Assembly (NCBI RefSeq): GCF_026626635.1
Contig: NZ_JAPNKA010000001.1
Location: 13,270,001-13,334,000, forward strand
Length of the DNA stretch: 64,000 nt
Origin: Archangium lansingense
GTDB lineage: Bacteria > Myxococcota > Myxococcia > Myxococcales > Myxococcaceae
Direction of reading: 5' to 3'
In this document: one piece after another, positions 35,234-42,978 of the stretch
How positions within the stretch are numbered: position 1 is the first letter of the stretch
Layout of the letters: every line of letters begins with the position of its first letter
Position numbers and translations under genes: made by a program
Notes under the pieces: generated by a model
Databases searched by the model: none
The model's input: the letters and a program-made list of their open reading frames with translations, nothing else
What the model was told of the DNA's origin: nothing

Positions 35234-37564
35234 ATGAAGGCGCAAGCCAAGCAACCCTTTGAATTGCCAGACTTCTACGTCCCCTGGCCGGCGCGCCTGA
35301 ATCCCAACCTCGAGGGCGCGCGGACGCACTCCAAGGCGTGGTCGTACGAGCTGGGCATCATCGGCAAGCCGAAGGACGGAAGCGCCCCGGAGATCTGGAA
35401 CGAGGCGAAGTTCGACGCCATGGACTACGCGCTGCTCTGCGCGTACACCCATCCCGAGGCTCCGGGCCCCGAGCTGGACCTCATCACGGACTGGTACGTC
35501 TGGGTCTTCTACTTCGACGATCACTTCCTCGAGCTCTTCAAGCGCTCCAGGGACATGGTGGGTGCGAAGGCGTACCTCGACCGGCTGCCCATGTTCATGC
35601 CGGTGGACCTCTCCGTCGCCATGCCCGAGCCCACCAATCCGGTGGAGGCGGGCCTGGCGGACCTCTGGAAGCGCACGGTGCCCTCCAAGTCCGAGGCCTG
35701 GCGCCGCCGGTTCTTCGAGAGCACCAAGGCCCTGCTCGACGAGTCGATGTGGGAGCTCGCCAACATCAGCGAGAAGCGTGTCTCCAACCCCATCGAGTAC
35801 ATCGAGATGCGCCGCAAGGTGGGCGGAGCCCCGTGGTCGGCGGACCTCGTCGAGCACGCCGTCTTCGCCGAGGTCCCCGCCCGCATCGCCGAGTCCCGTC
35901 CGATGCGCGTCCTCAAGGACACGTTCGCCGATGCGGTGCACCTGCGCAACGACCTGTTCTCCTACGAGCGGGAAATCCTGGAGGAGGGCGAGCTCTCCAA
36001 CTGTGTCCTCGTCCTCGAGCGCTTCCTGGACGTCGGCACGCAGCGCGCCGCCGACCTGACCAACGACATCCTCACGTCCCGGCTGCAGCAGTTCGAGAAC
36101 ACCGCCCTGACGGAGCTGCCACTCCTCTTCGCGGAGTTCGGCATCAACCCCGTCGAGCAGACGCAGATCCTCAGCTACATCCGCGGACTGCAGGACTGGC
36201 AGTCCGGCGGCCACGAGTGGCACATGCGCTCGAGCCGCTACATGAACAAGTCCGCCGGGAACAACGCGGGGCACTCGCTGGGCGGTCTGCCCCTCGGTGC
36301 CACGGGCCTGGGGACCTCCGGGGCGCGGCTCCCCCTGACGCCGGGCGCCCTGGGGCTGCAACGGGTCAAGAGCTTCACCCACGTCCCCTTTACGCCCGTG
36401 GGCCCGGTCAAGCTGCCGAAGTTCTACATGCCGTACTCGACGCGGCAGAACCCGCACCTGGACGCCGCGCGCCGCAGCTCCAAGGCGTGGGCGCGCCGGA
36501 TGGGAATGCTGGACTCCCTGCCGGGCCTCCCGGGCGCCTACATCTGGAATGACCACATCTTCGATGTCGCCGACGTGGCCCTGTGCGGTGCGTTGATCCA
36601 CCCGGCGGCGTCCGGCCCCCAGCTCGACATCACGGCCGCCTGGCTCGTCTGGGGAACCTACGCCGACGACTACTTCCCGGCGATCTACGGCAACACCCGC
36701 GACATGGCGGGGGCCAAGGTGTTCCACGCGCGGCTGGCGGCATTCATGCCGGATGACCCCGCCACCCTCACCGCCGTCCCCACCAACCCGGTGGAGCGGG
36801 GCCTGGCCGACATCTGGGCTCGCACCGCGGGCCCCATGTCCGCCGAGGGGCGCAGCCAGTTCCGCAAGGCCATCCTGGACATGACCGAGAGCTGGTTGTG
36901 GGAGCTGGCCAATCAGACCCAGAACCGGGTGCCGGACCCGGTGGACTACGTGGAGATGCGCCGCAAGACGTTCGGCTCGGATCTCACCATGAGCCTGTCT
37001 CGGCTGGCCCAGGGCAACGGGCTCCCGGCCGAGCTCTTCCGGACCCGCATCATGCGCGCGCTCGAGAACTCGGCCGCCGACTACGCCTGCCTCACCAACG
37101 ACGTCTTCTCCTACCAGAAGGAGATCGAGTTCGAGGGGGAGATCCACAACGGCGTGCTGGTGGTGCAGCGCTTCCTCGACCTGGACAAGCAGCAGGGCGT
37201 CGAGGTCGTCAACAATCTGATGACCGCGCGGATGGAGCAGTTCCAGCACATCATCAAGACCGAGCTGCCGACGCTCATCACCCACTTCGAGTTGGACGGG
37301 AAGGCGCAGGAGCGGCTGCACGCCTACGTCGAGCAGCTCCAGCAATGGATGGCGGGCGTCCTCATCTGGCACCAGACGGTGGACCGCTACAAGGAAGCCG
37401 AGCTGCGTCAGAGCCGGACGCCCGGGCGGTACCTGAACCAGCTCCGGGGTCCCACTGGACTGGGGACGTCGGCGGCGCGCATCGCTTCGTTGGTGGGTGG
37501 TCAGCGGCCCGAGCCGGCTGGCCGTGAGAAGGATCGTTTTCTTCAGACAGAAGGAAAGAGGTAG
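35234..37564 (+). CDS. geoA: Geosmin synthase (two-domain germacradienol/geosmin terpene synthase)
   Basis: 776-aa bifunctional sesquiterpene synthase. N-terminal domain: FDDHFLELF (D95, D96) and NSE motif NDLFSYERE (N239, S243, E247), which make germacradienol from farnesyl diphosphate. C-terminal domain: DDYFP (D478, D479) and NDVFSYQKE (N622, S626, E630), which convert it to geosmin. Both metal sites are complete. A Gly-rich linker (about 340-395) and the C-terminal tail each contain the near-identical motif TGLGTSxAR (T357-R365 and T741-R749), a likely docking signal for the encapsulin shell. The ATG at 35234 is where the family N terminus begins; upstream in-frame sequence is non-coding. 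Three nt separate it from the first shell gene. Confidence 0.95.
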   Translation: MKAQAKQPFELPDFYVPWPARLNPNLEGARTHSKAWSYELGIIGKPKDGSAPEIWNEAKFDAMDYALLCAYTHPEAPGPELDLITDWYVWVFYFDDHFLELFKRSRDMVGAKAYLDRLPMFMPVDLSVAMPEPTNPVEAGLADLWKRTVPSKSEAWRRRFFESTKALLDESMWELANISEKRVSNPIEYIEMRRKVGGAPWSADLVEHAVFAEVPARIAESRPMRVLKDTFADAVHLRNDLFSYEREILEEGELSNCVLVLERFLDVGTQRAADLTNDILTSRLQQFENTALTELPLLFAEFGINPVEQTQILSYIRGLQDWQSGGHEWHMRSSRYMNKSAGNNAGHSLGGLPLGATGLGTSGARLPLTPGALGLQRVKSFTHVPFTPVGPVKLPKFYMPYSTRQNPHLDAARRSSKAWARRMGMLDSLPGLPGAYIWNDHIFDVADVALCGALIHPAASGPQLDITAAWLVWGTYADDYFPAIYGNTRDMAGAKVFHARLAAFMPDDPATLTAVPTNPVERGLADIWARTAGPMSAEGRSQFRKAILDMTESWLWELANQTQNRVPDPVDYVEMRRKTFGSDLTMSLSRLAQGNGLPAELFRTRIMRALENSAADYACLTNDVFSYQKEIEFEGEIHNGVLVVQRFLDLDKQQGVEVVNNLMTARMEQFQHIIKTELPTLITHFELDGKAQERLHAYVEQLQQWMAGVLIWHQTVDRYKEAELRQSRTPGRYLNQLRGPTGLGTSAARIASLVGGQRPEPAGREKDRFLQTEGKR

Positions 37565-37567
37565 GTC

Positions 37568-38974
37568 ATGGCGAATATCGAGAAGCTGATTGAGGAAGCC
37601 AACAAGCAGCAGATGAGCCTTGGGACGGAGGCGGCGCGCCAGCTCGCGACGACCACCAAGTCCGCCCCGCAGATGCAGGGCATCTCCACCCGGTGGCTGC
37701 TCAAGCTGCTGCCCTGGGTGCAGGTCAACGGCGGCGTGTTCCGCGTCAACCGGCGCCTGAGCTATGCCGTGGGCGATGGCCGCGTGTCCTTCACCAGCAC
37801 CGGCGCCAAGGTGCAGGTCATCCCCCAGGAGCTCCGCGAGCTGCCGCTGCTGCGCGGCTTCGAGGACCCCGAGGTGCTGCAGGCCCTGGCCAACCGCTTC
37901 GAGCAGAAGGAGTACAAGGCCGGTGAGGTCATCACCCAGGCCGGCCAGGAGGCCGACTCCATCGTCCTCATCGCTCACGGCAAGGTGAACAAGATCGGCA
38001 CCAGCAAGTACGGCGAGCAGACGGTGCTCGAGGTGCTGGCCGATGGCGACCACTACAGCTACGAGGTGCTGCTCGAGTCGAACGACCAGTGGAAGTTCAC
38101 GACCAAGGCCGTCACCTCGGCCACGGTGCTGATCCTCAAGCAGTCCGCGTTCGAGGCGGTGCTCGGCCAGGCCCCGACGCTGCAGAAGCACATCGCGGAC
38201 TTCAAGGAGCTCGCCAAGAAGAAGAAGGACGCCTCGGGCCAGGCGGACATCGAGCTGGCCGCCGGACATCACGGCGAGCCCGTGCTGCCGGGCACCTTCG
38301 TGGACTACGAGACGTCGCCCCGCGAGTACGAGCTGAGCCTGGCGCAGACGGTGCTCCAGATTCACACGCGCGTCGCCGACCTCTTCAACGACCCGATGAA
38401 CCAGACCCAGGAGCAGTTGCGTCTGACCGTCGAGGCGCTGAAGGAGCGCAAGGAGCACGAGCTCGTCAACAACCGCGAGTTCGGCCTGCTGCACAACGCG
38501 GACCTCAAGCAGCGCATCCACACCCGCAGCGGCCCGCCGACGCCGGATGACATGGACGAGCTGCTGGCCACCGTGTGGAAGGACCCGTCCTTCTTCCTGG
38601 CCCACCCGCGCGCCATCGCCGCGTTCGGCCAGGAGTGCAACCGCCGCGGGGTCTACCCGGGCAGCGTGGACGTGAACGGCCGCGCGGTCACCGCCTGGCG
38701 TGGCGTCCCCATCTTCCCCTGCAACAAGATTCCCATCAGCGAGTCGCGGACCAGCTCCATCATGCTGATGCGCGCGGGCGCGGAGAACCAGGGCGTCATC
38801 GGTCTGCACCAGGCCGGCATCCCCGACGAGATCGAGCCCAGCACGAACGTGCGGTTCATGGGCATCAACGACAAGGCCGTCATGTCCTACCTCGTCAGCA
38901 CCTACTTCTCCACGGCCGTCCTCATCCCCGACGCGCTCGGCATCCTCGAGAGCGTGGAGATCGGCCGCGTCTAG
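37568..38974 (+). CDS. Family-2B encapsulin shell protein 1 (with cNMP-binding-like domain)
   Basis: 468-aa HK97-fold nanocompartment shell protein of the family-2B type. The N-terminal arm has MSLGTEAARQLATTTKSAP, conserved in this group; residues about 95-220 form an inserted cyclic-nucleotide-binding-like domain (LPLLRGFEDPEVLQALANRF, YKAGEVITQAG, GDHYSYEVLLESNDQWKF); the rest is the HK97 shell fold (GTFVDYETSPREYELSLAQT, LLHNADLKQRIHTRSGPPTP, HPRAIAAFGQECNRRG). The phosphate-cassette Gly and Arg of true cAMP domains are missing. It starts 3 nt after the synthase stop, so shell and cargo are probably coupled in translation. Known family-2B systems enclose terpene cyclases. Confidence 0.92.
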   Translation: MANIEKLIEEANKQQMSLGTEAARQLATTTKSAPQMQGISTRWLLKLLPWVQVNGGVFRVNRRLSYAVGDGRVSFTSTGAKVQVIPQELRELPLLRGFEDPEVLQALANRFEQKEYKAGEVITQAGQEADSIVLIAHGKVNKIGTSKYGEQTVLEVLADGDHYSYEVLLESNDQWKFTTKAVTSATVLILKQSAFEAVLGQAPTLQKHIADFKELAKKKKDASGQADIELAAGHHGEPVLPGTFVDYETSPREYELSLAQTVLQIHTRVADLFNDPMNQTQEQLRLTVEALKERKEHELVNNREFGLLHNADLKQRIHTRSGPPTPDDMDELLATVWKDPSFFLAHPRAIAAFGQECNRRGVYPGSVDVNGRAVTAWRGVPIFPCNKIPISESRTSSIMLMRAGAENQGVIGLHQAGIPDEIEPSTNVRFMGINDKAVMSYLVSTYFSTAVLIPDALGILESVEIGRV

Positions 38975-39022
38975 GACGCAGCCGGTCCGTGAGGCAGTCC
39001 AGACAAAGCTGAGGCACAGCTC

Positions 39023-40432
39023 ATGGCGAATACGATAAACACGGGCAGCGGTGGTGGTGGAGTCGAAGAACGGCAGTTGAGTCTATCGACGGAAGCGGCC
39101 CGTCAGCTCGCGACGACGACCAAGTCGCGGCCGCAGATGTTGGGAATCTCCCCCCGGTGGCTGCTGCGCATGCTGCCCTGGGAGGAGGTGCCGGGTGGTA
39201 CGTACCGCGTCAACCGCCGGCTGACGTATTCCACGGGTGACGGGCGCCTCAGCTTCTCCAACATCGGCGCCCGGGTGGAGGTCATTCCCCAGGAGTTGCG
39301 TGAGCTGCCGCTCTTGCGCGACGTCGAGGACCTGGAGGTGTTGAGCTCCCTGGCGTCACGGTTCGTCCAGAAGGAGTTCAAGCCGGGCGACCTGATTGTC
39401 GAGGCGGGCCAGCCCGCCGAGCACGTGGTGCTGCTCGCCCATGGCATGGCCCAGAAGCTGGGCCGTGGCCGGTATGGCGATCAGGTCATGCTCGAGACGC
39501 TCGCCGACGGCGACCATTTCGGGGACATGGCGGTGCTGGAGTCGAACGACCAGTGGAAGTTCACGGTCAAGGCCCTGACACCCTGCATCGTGATGATGCT
39601 GCCGCAGCGGGTGTTCGAGGACATGATCAAGCAGTCCCCGGCCCTGTCCGCTCACGTCGAGCGGGTGAAGGCACGGTTGAGCAAGCCCCAGGACAAGGCG
39701 GGGCAGGCGGCCATCCAGCTCTCCGCAGGACACCACGGCGAGCCGGAGCTGCCGGGGACGTTCGTCGACTACGACCTCAGGCCCCGCGAGTATGAGCTGA
39801 GCCTGGCCCAGACCCTGCTCCGGGTGCATAACCGCGTCGCGGACGTGTTCAACGGCCCGATGAATCAGGTCGCGGAACAGGTCCGGTTGACCATCGAGGC
39901 CCTGCGCGAGGCGCAGGAGAACGAGATGATCAACAACCGGGACTTCGGGCTGCTGCACAACGCGGACCTCAAGCAGCGCATCCACGCGCGCAGCGGGCCG
40001 CCGACGCCCGATGACATGGATGATCTGCTCAGCCGCCGCAAGAAGTCGCGGTTCTTCCTGGCGCATCCGCGCGCCATCGCCGCGTTCGGGCAGGAGTGCA
40101 CCCGGCGCGGGCTCTATCCGCCTGTCGTCGAGGTGGAGGGGCGGAAGTTCATCGGCTGGCGCGGCGTTCCGATCCTGCCCTGCGACAAGATTCCCATCTC
40201 CGAGCACGGCACGACGTCCATCCTCGTGCTCCGGACGGGGAAGGACGATCAAGGCGTGGTTGGCCTGCGGCAGACGGGCATCCCGGATGAGGTCGAGCCG
40301 GGCCTGTCCGTGCGGCACATGGGCGTCAACGAGAAGGCGGTCTCCTCCTACCTGGTGAGCACCTACTACTCCACGGCCGTCCTCATCCCGGACGCGCTCG
40401 GAGTCCTGGAGAACATCCAGCTCGGTCGCTGA
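39023..40432 (+). CDS. Family-2B encapsulin shell protein 2 (paralogue)
   Basis: 469-aa paralogue of shell protein 1, identical at well over half of positions by eye, with the same N-arm, inserted cNMP-binding-like domain (about 97-222) and HK97 fold. Differences cluster in the N terminus (a Gly-rich NTGSGGGGVEE extension), the inserted domain, where GDHFGDMAVLESNDQWKF keeps the FGD-type cassette that shell 1 has lost, and the E-loop region. It lies 48 nt after shell 1 and ends the operon. Two co-encoded shell paralogues suggest a mixed two-component capsid; separate capsids are the alternative. Confidence 0.92.
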   Translation: MANTINTGSGGGGVEERQLSLSTEAARQLATTTKSRPQMLGISPRWLLRMLPWEEVPGGTYRVNRRLTYSTGDGRLSFSNIGARVEVIPQELRELPLLRDVEDLEVLSSLASRFVQKEFKPGDLIVEAGQPAEHVVLLAHGMAQKLGRGRYGDQVMLETLADGDHFGDMAVLESNDQWKFTVKALTPCIVMMLPQRVFEDMIKQSPALSAHVERVKARLSKPQDKAGQAAIQLSAGHHGEPELPGTFVDYDLRPREYELSLAQTLLRVHNRVADVFNGPMNQVAEQVRLTIEALREAQENEMINNRDFGLLHNADLKQRIHARSGPPTPDDMDDLLSRRKKSRFFLAHPRAIAAFGQECTRRGLYPPVVEVEGRKFIGWRGVPILPCDKIPISEHGTTSILVLRTGKDDQGVVGLRQTGIPDEVEPGLSVRHMGVNEKAVSSYLVSTYYSTAVLIPDALGVLENIQLGR

Positions 40433-40462
40433 TTCAGAGTAACAGGGGGCCTCACACCCCGG

Positions 40463-40492
40463 GGAGGAGCGTGCAGGGCTGGCGCTCCCTCC
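40463..40492 (+). terminator. Possible terminator after geosmin-encapsulin operon
   Basis: Inverted repeat ggaggagcg (40463-40471) / cgctccctcc (40483-40492) with one bulge and an 11-nt loop, 30 nt after the second shell stop. No T tract. Confidence 0.45.
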
Positions 40493-40513
40493 TCGCGGGC
40501 GTGGGTTCCCTTC

Positions 40514-40580
40514 TAATCCCTTTCAGGCAGGCCCACGAGGGAGAGCCCGAGACCATTTCCCCTCTCCCCCCGGGAGAGGG
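40514..40580. repeat. Palindromic dispersed repeat, half copy 2
   Basis: Flank aatccctttcag followed by ccatttcccctctcc and the palindrome CCCTCTCCC-ccc-GGGAGAGGG (40560-40580), matching the left half of the copy at 29264. It lies between the convergent ends of the encapsulin operon and the next gene. Confidence 0.85.
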
Positions 40581-40593
40581 AGCATTTGAGCGC

Positions 40594-42204
40594 TCAGCGC
40601 GCCAGCAGCGCTGCCGCCTCAACCTTCAGGTCCTCGTCCGGCTCCCGTGCGTGCGCCGCCCGCAGCGCCTCCGCCGCCCCAACGGGCCACTCGGGCCACG
40701 CCCCCAGTACCTTCAGGGCCGAGTTCCGCACCCGCACCGATGGGCTGCGCAGCCCCGCATTCACCAGGGCCCAACCTTCTCCCGGCAGGAGTGGAAGCAC
40801 GCCCAGCGCGAGCTCGTGCGCATGGTGCTTCTCGAAGTCCGGGCCAAAGCCCGCCTGCGAGGTGGGCCCCGTGCACAGCTGCGCGAAGTCGAGCGCCTCC
40901 AGCGTAGCGGCCACGAAGCGGCGCGCGCGCTCGGGGTCCGCGGTGCGAGCGAGCCACCACGACTGACCGAGATCTCCCGCGGTGTAGCGCCGGAAGGCCG
41001 CGGACCACACGTCCGCCCCAACCTTCCCGCCAACGATCGCCGCGCGGTGGAAGGTGACGGGGTCCTCGGATGCGAGCCCCTGCTCCGCCAGCCCACGCCA
41101 CAGCGGCCGCTCGAGCAGCGCTTCGCACCGGGCCTGCAACCGCGCGCGCACCTCGGGCATCCAGCCGCGGCTCGCCCGCTCATTCCAGTTTGCCTCCTCC
41201 AGCAGCCAGGAGAGCTGAGCGTCCACGGCCTGGTAGTGCTCGAGCCGGCTCGCGCGCCGCTCCAGGTGTCCGAACAGCAGCTCGGCCGCGGCGGCGCCAT
41301 CCTCGTACGAGTCCACGTCGGGAGCGGGCCCACCGGCCAGCAGCGCGACCCACAACAGGGACGCCCCGCTCAGCAGCGCATCGTCCGGCTCGGACACGTC
41401 GAGCTGCTCGCGCAAGCCCCCGCCCACGGCGCACACGTGCGCCAGGTACTCGTACATGACCGAGTTGCGGAAGCCCTCGCGCACGAGCCAGCGGCGCAGC
41501 GCCGGGGACTTCGCGTCCTCCGCCAACCGCTCCACCAGGTGCACGCGGCCCCAGCCGTGGACGCGCTGGGCAAGCGCGAAGAGCGCGGCCTCTGAGTCCT
41601 CGCCGGAGTTGGACAGCACCACGGCCGCGTACAGGGTGAACTCGTCGTGCTGACCGAGCGTGTGCAGCACCTCCGTGTCATCGAACCCCGTGAAGAGCCC
41701 CAGCATCGCGAGGCCAAACTTCACCGGCTCGCGGTCCACCGCGCGAGTGGCGAGCCAGAGCGCGAGCGTGTGCAGACGCTCCACATCCATCCAGGCAGCC
41801 CCCGCACGAGCCTCCGCGCGCAAGGCCTCCAGCACCTCGTCCACGACGGCCAAGGTCTCGCCATCGCGCAGCAGCGTATAGAGGGCAGCGAGGCGCTCGG
41901 CGTCGGGCTGCCCCAGGACGGCGCGCAGGGACGCCACCACTTCCCGCACGCGCCCCTCCGCGCTGCCACTCCCGAAATGGTGGCGTCTCACCCCATCCTT
42001 CGCCCCGGCGGCCCAGTGGATGGCACCGGGCTCCACCTGCTCGTCCGGAAGGTTCTGGCCCTCGGGGGTCAGGCCCTTGCCGTCGGGCCGCGTGTGGCGC
42101 ACCAGGAAGTCATGAAGGGAGGGACGGCCCGCCCAGGGAGCTTCGGCCAGGTCCAGATGCCAACGGTCGCGGCGCATGAGTCGGTCGAGGAAGGTCATCG
42201 ACAT
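40594..42204 (-). CDS. Hypothetical helical-repeat (HEAT-like) protein
   Basis: 536-aa cytoplasmic protein without recognised domain. It is rich in Leu/Ala/Glu helices in pairs; the last about 60 residues (NAGLRSPSVRVRNSALKVLGAW, AREPDEDLKVEAAALLAR) look like HEAT repeats, suggesting a scaffold. The start MSMTFLDRLMRRDRW at 42204 is preferred; an upstream reading to 42264 is possible. It is convergent with the encapsulin operon. Confidence 0.6.
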   Translation of the reverse strand: MSMTFLDRLMRRDRWHLDLAEAPWAGRPSLHDFLVRHTRPDGKGLTPEGQNLPDEQVEPGAIHWAAGAKDGVRRHHFGSGSAEGRVREVVASLRAVLGQPDAERLAALYTLLRDGETLAVVDEVLEALRAEARAGAAWMDVERLHTLALWLATRAVDREPVKFGLAMLGLFTGFDDTEVLHTLGQHDEFTLYAAVVLSNSGEDSEAALFALAQRVHGWGRVHLVERLAEDAKSPALRRWLVREGFRNSVMYEYLAHVCAVGGGLREQLDVSEPDDALLSGASLLWVALLAGGPAPDVDSYEDGAAAAELLFGHLERRASRLEHYQAVDAQLSWLLEEANWNERASRGWMPEVRARLQARCEALLERPLWRGLAEQGLASEDPVTFHRAAIVGGKVGADVWSAAFRRYTAGDLGQSWWLARTADPERARRFVAATLEALDFAQLCTGPTSQAGFGPDFEKHHAHELALGVLPLLPGEGWALVNAGLRSPSVRVRNSALKVLGAWPEWPVGAAEALRAAHAREPDEDLKVEAAALLAR

Positions 42205-42431
42205 GATGAGTCCGGGGACGACCCGGCCCCACCTGTCCTGACACGAAGGAGCCCCGAGACCCACCCCCCTTGCTGCCCGAGGAGGCAGCCGGCCATCAGA
42301 ACACCGACAATCGCCTCGGAAACATCCGTGTCAGAGCCACTCCATCGCCACGTCTGCGCCAGCAGACCCCGTCACGCCGCCGTCACCTGCCGCTGCTACT
42401 GCACGAGATGTGATACCCGGAGAAGACCCTT

Positions 42432-42905
42432 ATGTTCCGCATCGAGACCGAGAAAGAGCTCCTGAGCGCCTTCCGTTCACGGGACCGCAAGTACGTCGAG
42501 TTACCCAAGGGCACTCGACTCCCCCTTTTCGTCCGCGACTACCTCGCCTGGGTGGACCCATACGGAGTGCGCGTCTTCCTGGTGTTCACCGCACCGGACA
42601 GCAAGCGGCTCACGGGCATCGCCTTCCGGAGAGATCAGCAGGGAGACAAGATGCTGACCACCCGGGTGTGTGAGTGGTGCCGCTCCTCGGGCGCTTCGGA
42701 CCAGATTGGGCTGCTCACCACGGATGTGGATTCGAAGCGCCGGGTGGGCGTGAACCTCTGCTTGGATCTCCGCTGCAACGAGCGAATGGAAGCAGCGGCG
42801 AACCTGTCCGGCCGGAGCGTGCTGGACGACCACCGGCAAATCATCGAGCACATGTCTCGCTTCGCGAGCGAGGCGCTGGGCATGGAGGTCAGCCCGGACG
42901 CATGA
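42432..42905 (+). CDS. FBP-domain (FusB-like EF-G-binding) zinc protein
   Basis: 157-aa protein. The C-terminal half holds the treble-clef zinc finger of the FBP/FusB family: CEWCRSSGASDQIGLLTTDV, then GVNLCLDLRCNERM, giving the four Cys ligands. FusB-type proteins bind elongation factor EF-G on the ribosome and can release it when fusidic acid traps it. Chromosomal homologues in environmental bacteria are common and need not be resistance genes. It is divergent from the helical-repeat gene and ends at a bidirectional terminator. Confidence 0.8.
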   Translation: MFRIETEKELLSAFRSRDRKYVELPKGTRLPLFVRDYLAWVDPYGVRVFLVFTAPDSKRLTGIAFRRDQQGDKMLTTRVCEWCRSSGASDQIGLLTTDVDSKRRVGVNLCLDLRCNERMEAAANLSGRSVLDDHRQIIEHMSRFASEALGMEVSPDA

Positions 42906-42916
42906 AAAGACAACGA

Positions 42917-42941
42917 GAGGGACTGCCTTGGACAGTCCCTC
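42917..42941. terminator. Bidirectional terminator hairpin
   Basis: Perfect 9-bp stem GAGGGACTG / CAGTCCCTC with a 7-nt loop, in the 73-bp gap between the convergent FBP and subtilase genes. Confidence 0.75.
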
Positions 42942-42978
42942 CCGAGCCCGGCGCCCGCCGGAGGCACCAACGAGCGGC

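Noticed and set aside
35219..38809. 1196-codon antisense open frame opposite geosmin synthase and shell 1
   Set aside because: Low-complexity His/Leu/Gly/Arg product and no start signals; the + strand genes are unambiguous.
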